Source: Candidatus Kaiserbacteria bacterium (lineage in GTDB: Bacteria; Patescibacteriota; Minisyncoccia; Phycocordibacterales; UBA12088). From it: a stretch of DNA of 11,112 nt. Below the pieces are notes generated by a model, which saw nothing but the letters and a program-made list of their open reading frames with translations, was not told the origin of the DNA and did no database searches. Location of the stretch: NCBI GenBank assembly GCA_007116405.1, contig SKIN01000006.1, positions 1 to 11,112 on the forward strand, given 5' to 3'. Both the position numbers and the translations under genes were made by a program. Below, one piece after another: positions 6,206 to 11,112 of this stretch (the first letter of the stretch is position 1; each line of letters begins with the position of its first letter).

Positions 6206-6904
6206 CTACTGCGCTGTGGGTGCGGTACCGAACACGACCTCAAGAGCAAAGAGATCTGTTTGCGTCTCAACATTCACGGAAGCGCCAAGCAGTGGGGCGG
6301 CAGTATGAATGAGCTTGGTGAATACGTAGGTTTGGTCGTACGGGTCCCGAGCGACGCTCTCCTGAAAGCATCGGGCAAGTTCCTGCATATCGGGAACATT
6401 TGGTGCGGAAACGATAAGTGTATAGAGGGAGGATCCATCATGGGCTGAACCCGAAATGCCTCGCATCGAGACGGTGGATCCCGCCGGGGTGCACGTAAGA
6501 AAGAATTTGGCTATACTCCATATCATCAATGCCGTGAGCTGGCGGTCCAAGACACGTTCCGTTTCCTCGTCGCCGACCTCCGCAAGAATGTCGAGACCGT
6601 GCCTTTCATATTGCAACCTCAAGTTATGTACTGCGACACGCACTTCTTCAGGTAGTGAGACGGAGCTCTCGTCTTTTGCGTACGTACCCACAAGAACCTT
6701 GCCCGCAACATGTGCATGTTTGGTCAACGTGATACCAAGCTCCGTGGAGTCGGTGATACCTTTGACGTAGGATGCTCGCTTCGCCGAAGGCACATTATCC
6801 CTTCCCAAAAGTTCGACTTGCCACTTCACAGCCGTCAACGGTGCAAGAAGGTCGTGCGCCATTACCTGAAGAAGGAGTGCATTGTGATCAACATGGTGCG
6901 CCAT
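6206..6904 (-). CDS. Histidine-kinase-like protein with degenerate ATP-binding domain
   Basis: A 232-residue cytosolic protein without sensor or membrane segments. The N-terminal part resembles a HisKA dimerisation/phosphoacceptor domain: MAHDLLAPLTAVKWQVELL (residues 15-33), with H17 as phospho-acceptor and D18 as the acidic neighbour. Residues of about 84-228 have the layout of a HATPase_c domain, but the N-box reads WSIAKFF in place of N-x-x-x-N-A-x-K, the DxGxG G1 box is replaced by SAPNVP and no G2 GxGxG loop is found, so ATP binding looks lost. The +4 position after His is Ala instead of the Thr/Asn needed for phosphatase activity in HisKA proteins. The ATG follows the TGA of the response regulator gene by one base. 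The architecture recalls the phosphotransferases Spo0B and ChpT; this is inference. Confidence 0.72.
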   Translation of the reverse strand: MAHHVDHNALLLQVMAHDLLAPLTAVKWQVELLGRDNVPSAKRASYVKGITDSTELGITLTKHAHVAGKVLVGTYAKDESSVSLPEEVRVAVHNLRLQYERHGLDILAEVGDEETERVLDRQLTALMIWSIAKFFLTCTPAGSTVSMRGISGSAHDGSSLYTLIVSAPNVPDMQELARCFQESVARDPYDQTYVFTKLIHTAAPLLGASVNVETQTDLFALEVVFGTAPTAQ

Positions 6905-6905
6905 A

Positions 6906-7307
6906 TCAAGATTTTGCGTCTACGCGACTCATTATGGTCTCAATGACCACTTCAAGTGATGTATCTGCTTTGTTGAGGAACACCGCATCATGTTTAGATG
7001 CTTCCAGCTTCAATCCTCCTTCACCTGAAAGGGTGGTGAGAACTATGACTGGTGTCTTGGTGTCTTTTTCACGCAGTTCCGCGAGTATCTGCATGCCGCT
7101 TTTCCCAGGCAACATGACGTCGAGAACGACCGCGTCCGGCTTGTTTTTCAGAATGAGGTCGATAGCAGCCATACCATCCCCCGTCTCTATCACATCAACG
7201 CCCTGCTCAAGCAGTCGGTCAGCCATGAAGCGGCGCAGAGGCACATCATCCTCGACGACCACCACTTTACCGCCACCGCTACCCCGTAAAAAATCTAAGA
7301 GTCCCAT
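6906..7307 (-). CDS. Single-domain response regulator (second of the pair)
   Basis: A 133-residue CheY-like receiver with no output domain. The acidic pocket is E19-D20-D21, the phospho-accepting aspartate D63 in VVLDVMLPGKSG, the switch residue T91 in IVLTTL, and the conserved lysine K113 in FLNKAD. A short N-terminal extension MGLLDFLRGSGGGK precedes the first strand and resembles that of the other receiver (MKLPSIFRGQRK). Its gene starts 13 bases after the upstream receiver gene and ends one base before the kinase-like gene, so the three are probably cotranscribed. No ribosome binding site is visible. With no DNA-binding or enzymatic domain it should act by protein-protein contact or in a phosphorelay. 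Confidence 0.92.
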   Translation of the reverse strand: MGLLDFLRGSGGGKVVVVEDDVPLRRFMADRLLEQGVDVIETGDGMAAIDLILKNKPDAVVLDVMLPGKSGMQILAELREKDTKTPVIVLTTLSGEGGLKLEASKHDAVFLNKADTSLEVVIETIMSRVDAKS

Positions 7308-7320
7308 ATAATAGTATTCG

Positions 7321-7707
7321 TTATGAAAGACTTTGCTCCAATACCTCGACTATCTCTTCTAGCGAGACAGAGCTCTTATTATAAAACGCGGCGTTCAAAC
7401 GCTCAGCATCTGCACGCAGGTCGTGTGAGCCAAGTAGGTTCGAGAGTATCAAGACCGGCATTTGAAACCCCGCCATGCGTAATTCTTCAAGCAGTGTGAT
7501 ACCATCTTTCATTGGTAAAATAAGGTCAAGCACCAATACATCCGGCTTCTCCAGACCTAGTATCGAAAGGACCTCATCAGCAGCACCCGCCTCTAAGACC
7601 TTGAAACCAGATTCCTTACATTTGTCTGCCAAGGCGGTTCGGAGCGCAACATCATCCTCCACCAATAACACCTTGCGTTGCCCTCTGAATATTGATGGGA
7701 GTTTCAT
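7321..7707 (-). CDS. Single-domain response regulator (first of the pair)
   Basis: A 128-residue receiver domain protein. Key residues are E17-D18-D19 (metal pocket), D61 in LVLDLILPMKDG (phosphorylation site), S89 in LILSNL (switch Ser) and K111 in FYNKSS. No output domain follows. It and the next gene share the same length, N-terminal F-x-RG extension and layout, so they look like a tandem duplication that has diverged. It is the first gene of the three-gene signalling unit. The 90 bases upstream (7708-7797) contain an AATAAT box 9 bases before the ATG but no clear -35 and no ribosome binding site. Confidence 0.92.
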   Translation of the reverse strand: MKLPSIFRGQRKVLLVEDDVALRTALADKCKESGFKVLEAGAADEVLSILGLEKPDVLVLDLILPMKDGITLLEELRMAGFQMPVLILSNLLGSHDLRADAERLNAAFYNKSSVSLEEIVEVLEQSLS

Positions 7708-7716
7708 GCGTGATGT

Positions 7717-7722
7717 ATTATT
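7717..7722 (-). promoter_or_regulatory. Possible -10 box of the signalling unit
   Basis: AATAAT (5/6 match to TATAAT) ends 9 bases before the ATG of the first response regulator. No convincing -35 or TGn motif accompanies it. It is listed because the spacing repeats that seen at the adaptor, amidotransferase and PilB-like genes. Confidence 0.25.
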
Positions 7723-7797
7723 TGATTCATGTCTTGCTTCTAGCTCTTGGTATATATGCGTTTCGTATAGGTCTATCCTAACTCTACTTAGCCGAGT

Positions 7798-8595
7798 CTA
7801 CAAGCGCCTTTTTGGGGGGAGCGGAAAGAATTTTGATGTACGTTCCGCGTAAACTCGATACTCCGGATTCTTCATGAGCGCTGTTTCTAAGATCGGAATC
7901 CCGCTAACGAAAAGGATGAGGGCTGTGATGGTGACGGGGCCAACAAGCGCAAGATACCCGTATGGTACGGCCAACAGAACGATTCCAATGCCCCACCATT
8001 GCAACACCTCTCCGAAGTAGTTCGGGTGTCTGCTGTAGCGCCAGAGACCTCGTTCCAGTACCTTCCCTGCATTCGCGGGGTTGGCAGTAAAACGTCGAAG
8101 GTCACGGTCGCTCCATGTCTCCAGGATGAGTCCAACCGTCCAGAGCAGTACACCAACGACATCAAACATCGTGAACGCAGCCTCAGGGTACAAGCCGGCG
8201 TGAACAAAGGGGTACGCAACGACCACCATAAGGGCACCTTGCAACAAAAATATTTGTGCGTAACTACGAGGCATGAACCAATGCCCCCACGCTGACCGCC
8301 ACGCTGCATATCGCTTGTCCTCACCTTTGTTCGTAAAGCGAAGATAGATGTGCGTCGTGAGACGGACGCCCCATATGAACGCCATTGCTGATAGCATCTC
8401 CATGCGAAGTGAAGGAATGGTCACGAGTACTAGCATGGTCATTGCAATAAGTGCAATACCTAGGCCCCATGCAAGGTCTGCTACATCGTTTCGTCGCAAC
8501 ATCAGAGAGATGACGAACCAAAGTGTCACATAGACGAATATGACACTTGTTACTGTGAGCAAGAAGAATATCAGGTCAAATGTTGGAATGTCCAT
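7798..8595 (-). CDS. DUF1295 / isoprenylcysteine methyltransferase-fold membrane protein
   Basis: A 265-residue polytopic membrane protein, with about six or seven hydrophobic segments. The C-terminal half has the DUF1295 signature: a W-S-D-R-D-L-R-R-F segment, NPANAGKVLERGLWRYSRHP at about residues 172-191 and then NYFGE. These match the steroid 5-alpha-reductase/ICMT-like fold, whose members reduce or methylate lipid-like or isoprenoid substrates using a nucleotide or S-adenosylmethionine cofactor; many DUF1295 proteins remain without known reaction. The ATG at 8595 is chosen; a TTG at 8625 would add 10 residues of non-hydrophobic sequence. It starts 42 bases after the PilB-like gene and is likely cotranscribed with it. 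The substrate cannot be inferred. Confidence 0.87.
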   Translation of the reverse strand: MDIPTFDLIFFLLTVTSVIFVYVTLWFVISLMLRRNDVADLAWGLGIALIAMTMLVLVTIPSLRMEMLSAMAFIWGVRLTTHIYLRFTNKGEDKRYAAWRSAWGHWFMPRSYAQIFLLQGALMVVVAYPFVHAGLYPEAAFTMFDVVGVLLWTVGLILETWSDRDLRRFTANPANAGKVLERGLWRYSRHPNYFGEVLQWWGIGIVLLAVPYGYLALVGPVTITALILFVSGIPILETALMKNPEYRVYAERTSKFFPLPPKRRL

Positions 8596-8637
8596 GGTGA
8601 CGTAGTAGTTAGTATCTGTGCACAAGTAGCTGGTAGC

Positions 8638-10125
8638 CTAGACAACACGAGTGGCTTCTTCCACGGTAGTGATGCCTGCGAGCACCTTTGATGCTGCGTC
8701 CATCTTTAAGGTGCGCATCCCTTGCTTGATGGCGTAGTCTTGTATCTCTACGAGTGGACGTTGGTCAAATATCAATCCACGTAACCTGTCATCAAAGACC
8801 AGGGTCGAAAAGATACCGGTCCTCCCAAGGAAGCCGGTCTGACCACATTTGTCACACCCCTTACCGTGCAGGTAGGGGCCGGGGGCTTTCTGAAGACCAA
8901 GATGAGCAAGATGTAGCTGCGACGGTTCGTACTCTTCTTTGCAATGAGGGCACACCTGGCGTGCCAACCGCTGCGCTATGACACCATTCACCGTATGTGC
9001 TAACAAACTTCGCTGGATACCTAATTCCAACATGCGGGCGATGGTTCCGATAGCCGTGTTTGCGTGAATGGTCGAGCCGACAATACGGCCCACAAGCGCA
9101 CTGCGGACGGCATATTCGGCGGTACTCGGATCACGTATCTCACCAACCATCAATACGTCGGGATCTTGACGGAGAACACTCGACATCGCTTTCTCAAACG
9201 TAAAACCTCGCTCCTCGTTTATCTCACACTGTCGCAACCAGTCTAGATGGAACTCGATGGGGTCTTCAAGGGTAACGATGTTCTTTTCCTGACTCTTCAG
9301 TTCTGAGAGAATGGAATACAACGTTGTTGTCTTTCCCGAGCCGGTGGGACCCGTCACGAGCATCATGCCGTAGGATGTCACGAGCATTCCACGCAGCTGT
9401 TCTAGCTGCATCATGTCCATACCCAACTCTTCAACTGACAGTAAGGCGTTGTCGCGGTTGAGGACACGCATGACGATGACTTCCCCGTTCACCGAGGGGA
9501 ATATGGAGACACGGATATCATAGTAACTCTTCCTACCTTCCATTGAGACAGGTTCCGCGGCTCCACCCGTAGGATCGATCTGCCGTGACAGGTGTCGGTC
9601 GATCTCCTGTAATACGAGCTCTATGTGTCCATCCTGAGGAAGATGGTGTGTGGCGATATCGAGGTCGGCAAGGACCTTGACGGTGTTCAACAACGTACTG
9701 TATTGATCACGAGGACGTTCAACATATTTATTTAAAACACCATCTACGCGAAAACGTATGGCGTATGAATCCACGCGCGGTTCAAAGTGCACGTCCGATA
9801 TGCCTCGCCGAATACCTTCACTGAGAATACCCCGAAGAAATAATACGGCATCGTGGTGCGCTTCCGCTCCAGGTACATGCTGATCCACCGCTACTGTCGT
9901 ACCTACGTTCGGTCGAACTGATACTTTTACCTTTTCTGTTAGCTCATCAGCAAGGGGCTTACCCCATGACGTAGGAACGACCTTCGTTTGGAGTTGCGAT
10001 TCCTTTGTGTTGGAGGAAGGGTCTACCGAAGGCGGAGTTGGTACGCTGGGTGCAGGACGTTGTGGCACCGGTTGTTCACGGGGTATGGGTGTTGCTGCCT
10101 GTCGAGGAACATTGTAACGCTGCAT
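8638..10125 (-). CDS. GspE/PilB-family type IV pilus or secretion assembly ATPase
   Basis: A 495-residue hexameric motor ATPase family member. The first 90 residues are Pro-rich and low in complexity and the usual T2SSE N1 domain is missing. The N2 domain has the SDVHFEPR motif (110-117) and YYDIRVSIFPSVNGE (201-215). The C-terminal ATPase shows Walker A GPTGSGKTT (259-267), the Asp box around TLEDPIEF (285-292), Walker B with GEIRD (328-332) and the His box STIHAN (351-356). Two CxxC pairs, C392/C395 and C424/C427, form the zinc-binding tetracysteine of PilB/GspE assembly ATPases, which PilT retraction ATPases lack. It would drive pilin polymerisation at the inner membrane. No pilin, PilC or PilM gene is adjacent. 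An extended -10 lies 8 bases before the ATG. Confidence 0.93.
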   Translation of the reverse strand: MQRYNVPRQAATPIPREQPVPQRPAPSVPTPPSVDPSSNTKESQLQTKVVPTSWGKPLADELTEKVKVSVRPNVGTTVAVDQHVPGAEAHHDAVLFLRGILSEGIRRGISDVHFEPRVDSYAIRFRVDGVLNKYVERPRDQYSTLLNTVKVLADLDIATHHLPQDGHIELVLQEIDRHLSRQIDPTGGAAEPVSMEGRKSYYDIRVSIFPSVNGEVIVMRVLNRDNALLSVEELGMDMMQLEQLRGMLVTSYGMMLVTGPTGSGKTTTLYSILSELKSQEKNIVTLEDPIEFHLDWLRQCEINEERGFTFEKAMSSVLRQDPDVLMVGEIRDPSTAEYAVRSALVGRIVGSTIHANTAIGTIARMLELGIQRSLLAHTVNGVIAQRLARQVCPHCKEEYEPSQLHLAHLGLQKAPGPYLHGKGCDKCGQTGFLGRTGIFSTLVFDDRLRGLIFDQRPLVEIQDYAIKQGMRTLKMDAASKVLAGITTVEEATRVV

Positions 10126-10140
10126 ATAGCACTACTATAT
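10124..10140 (-). repeat. Perfect 6-bp inverted repeat spanning -10 box and start codon of the PilB-like gene
   Basis: ATATAG and CTATAT flank a 5-base spacer. The repeat covers the -10 box and the first two bases of the ATG, a position where a bound repressor, or an RNA hairpin at the very 5' end, would affect expression. It is AT-rich and short, so chance is possible. Confidence 0.45.
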
Positions 10141-10142
10141 CA
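10134..10142 (-). promoter_or_regulatory. Extended -10 element 8 bases before the PilB-like ATG
   Basis: The minus strand reads TGA-TATAGT (TGn plus 5/6 match), then 8 bases, then the ATG at 10125. The -35 region is poor, as is often the case with extended -10 promoters. It predicts a leaderless transcript. Confidence 0.45.
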
Positions 10143-10206
10143 GAACCCGACCCTGCGCCGTGCATACCTTACTCTCAAAGGTGTTGATTTCTCGGACATA
10201 GAGAAC

Positions 10207-10249
10207 GCCGCGCACGTTTCCCGCACGCGGCTGTACTCCTACTAGTACA
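10207..10249 (-). terminator. Two adjacent hairpins downstream of the cupin gene
   Basis: On the minus strand the cupin stop (10259) is followed by TGTACT/AGTACA around a 6-base loop (10232-10249) and then by a GC-rich stem GCCGCG/CGCGGC with a 13-base loop (10207-10231). No T-run follows, so this is a possible terminator region of low certainty. The remainder of 10126-10258 contains the PilB-like promoter and no other gene. Confidence 0.3.
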
Positions 10250-10258
10250 CAGTACCGA

Positions 10259-10645
10259 TTACTCGCTCGTGACGCCGTCAAAGTGTTCCTCCTTGTCGTC
10301 TGCTTTGGTCTCGTGCACCGTACCGTGCTTGTGTTCGGGAGGTGAGTATATCGAATAGAGCCGCAACGGTTCGGAGCCAGTATTCACGACATTGTGCTTA
10401 CTACCTGCCGGAATGACGACCGCCCAGTCAGCGGACACCTCGTGGGCAACGTCATCTATCGTAACGGTCGCCTGCCCCGCTTCAAAACGAATGAATTGGT
10501 CAAGTTCATGTACCTCTTCCCCTATCTCATCACCCGGTTGAATGGTCATGAGCACGAGCTGGCTGTTCTTTGCTGTATAGAGGACCTTGCGATATGCATC
10601 GTTCTCCAAGGTCTTTTGTTCAATGTTTGCTACAAATCCTTTCAT
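10259..10645 (-). CDS. Cupin domain protein
   Basis: A 128-residue single-domain cupin. Motif 1 is at about residues 38-57 (PGDEIGEEVHELDQF followed by G57), with E44 and H46 as likely metal ligands and Q50 in the place often held by Glu. Motif 2 is PAGSKHNVVNTG (79-90) with H84 and N88. The C-terminal SIYSPPEHKHGTVHETKAD is typical of a widespread group of small uncharacterised cupins in which a tail follows the barrel. The protein should be cytosolic and bind a divalent metal; the reaction or ligand is not known. It starts 62 bases after the MGMT-like gene in an AT-rich gap with its own candidate promoter boxes, and no ribosome binding site is visible. Confidence 0.9.
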   Translation of the reverse strand: MKGFVANIEQKTLENDAYRKVLYTAKNSQLVLMTIQPGDEIGEEVHELDQFIRFEAGQATVTIDDVAHEVSADWAVVIPAGSKHNVVNTGSEPLRLYSIYSPPEHKHGTVHETKADDKEEHFDGVTSE

Positions 10646-10668
10646 AGTATTCTTGGAGTTACCTGCTA

Positions 10669-10688
10669 ATTATGTCCTCATAGTACCA
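10669..10688 (-). promoter_or_regulatory. Candidate promoter boxes upstream of the cupin gene
   Basis: In the AT-rich 62-base gap two minus-strand boxes stand out: TGG-TACTAT (10688-10680), an extended -10 with a 4/6 hexamer, and CATAAT (10674-10669), a 5/6 match. They predict leaders of roughly 16-27 bases. No clear -35 was found for either. Confidence 0.3.
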
Positions 10689-10707
10689 TAAAAACACATA
10701 GTTTACA

Positions 10708-10992
10708 TCATTTTTCTGTCGCTTCGCATGCAAGACGCCTCTTCTTCAGAGTGACGCCCCTATTGTATCCCCCGGGTGAGCCGTCCTTACGGATGACTCG
10801 GTGGCAAGGTATCTCCGGATCATAGTTCGTGCGCAACACCGCACCCACCGCCCGTGCGCCACGGGGGTTGCCGGCGAGACGAGCGACCTCGCTGTACGAG
10901 AGTGTACTGCCGCTTGGAATCGTTCGTACCACAGCAAACACACGTTCACAAAACGTGGCAGGTTCCGTAAACGCGCGTCTTGCCATAGGCAT
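10708..10992 (-). CDS. MGMT-family (alkyltransferase-like) DNA-binding protein
   Basis: A 94-residue protein equal to the C-terminal, DNA-binding domain of O6-alkylguanine-DNA alkyltransferases. The IPCHRV motif (61-66) carries the alkyl-accepting cysteine C63. The Arg finger R47 lies in ARAVG, the helix-turn-helix with SYSEVARLAG is at 32-41, and DGSPGGYNRG (70-79) forms the usual loop. Family members flip O6-alkylguanine out of DNA and transfer the alkyl group to this Cys. The full-length enzymes are about 170 residues or more; short proteins like this lack the N-terminal domain, and many that have Trp instead of Cys (ATLs) only signal to excision repair. Here Cys is retained, so direct repair is possible. 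The ATG at 10992 follows the upstream gene's stop by 3 bases; M3 is an alternative start. Confidence 0.9.
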   Translation of the reverse strand: MPMARRAFTEPATFCERVFAVVRTIPSGSTLSYSEVARLAGNPRGARAVGAVLRTNYDPEIPCHRVIRKDGSPGGYNRGVTLKKRRLACEATEK

Positions 10993-10995
10993 ACG

Positions 10996-11112
10996 CTAGC
11001 CCTGGAGCATCTCGTCACCGAATCGCTCGGTGGCGGCATCCACTGCCCCGTCAAGGTCCAGTATCGTAGGTTCGCGACAGTCCACCTCGTCGAGTCGCCA
11101 CCACCCTCTCTG
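10996..11112 (-). CDS. Unknown protein, C-terminal 38 residues
   Basis: An open reading frame enters from the right edge and ends at a TAG at 10998-10996. The 38 residues are acidic, with segments such as GWWRLDEVDCREPTILDLDG and a final FGDEMLQG. I do not recognise the family. The reading is supported by the lack of stops to the edge, coding-like composition, and a spacing of only 3 bases to the MGMT-like start, typical of an operon. The two genes are probably cotranscribed. Confidence 0.55.
   Translation of the reverse strand, partial: QRGWWRLDEVDCREPTILDLDGAVDAATERFGDEMLQG

Noticed and set aside
10746..11054. A 102-codon minus-strand frame overlapping the MGMT-like gene.
   Set aside because: It is the shifted frame of the PCHR-containing MGMT protein and of the partial gene at the right edge; it has no family motif.
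1..11112. Alternative genetic code with UGA as glycine, as in some CPR lineages.
   Set aside because: RF2 with the SPF motif is present, TGA ends several genes (adaptor, NUDIX, second receiver, MGMT-like), and no in-frame TGA is needed inside any gene.
1..11112. CRISPR array, insertion sequence, prophage or long direct repeats.
   Set aside because: No regularly spaced repeats, transposase, integrase or phage genes were seen; the only near-identical repeats are the two tRNA genes.

Overview
The window reads as a piece of a small bacterial genome of the Patescibacteria/CPR type, probably near Parcubacteria (inference from protein style, reduced gene sizes, a MacAB-like transporter with an unusual adaptor, a solitary PilB-like ATPase and almost no Shine-Dalgarno sequences; no search could be run). 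Base composition is moderate, about half G+C. TGA is used as a normal stop and a UGA-reading release factor (RF2) is present, so the standard bacterial code applies, not the UGA-glycine code of Gracilibacteria/SR1.

Every gene I can support lies on the minus strand, so transcription runs from right to left. Right to left: the 3' end of an unknown gene and a small MGMT-family protein (10708-11112); a cupin (10259-10645); a GspE/PilB-type secretion or pilus ATPase (8638-10125) followed by a DUF1295/ICMT-fold membrane protein (7798-8595); a three-gene signalling unit of two stand-alone response regulators and a histidine-kinase-like protein with a degenerate ATP-binding domain (6206-7707); an adaptor, ABC ATPase and FtsX/MacB permease set joined by overlaps (2642-6136); a glutamine-amidotransferase-like protein overlapping a NUDIX hydrolase (1422-2599); two tRNA-Thr genes, GGT and CGT (1139-1374); prfB (189-1091); and the first 22 codons of ftsE at the left edge (1-68), which restores the prfB-ftsE order known from many bacteria.

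The most interesting parts are: (1) the two-receiver plus pseudo-histidine-kinase unit, whose kinase-like protein keeps the phospho-accepting His and its acidic neighbour but lacks the N, G1 and G2 boxes for ATP, so it could act as a Spo0B/ChpT-like phosphotransferase; (2) a recurring promoter layout in which a -10-like box lies only 6-9 bases before the ATG and no ribosome binding site is present, suggesting leaderless mRNAs; (3) three different perfect inverted repeats placed on such promoters; (4) twin tRNA-Thr genes identical outside the anticodon arm, only one of which encodes CCA; and (5) an RF2 lacking about 50 residues of domain 1.

Gaps are short. The longest non-coding stretches are 1092-1421 (which holds the two tRNA genes), 10126-10258 and 69-188; no mobile element, CRISPR array or long repeat was seen.
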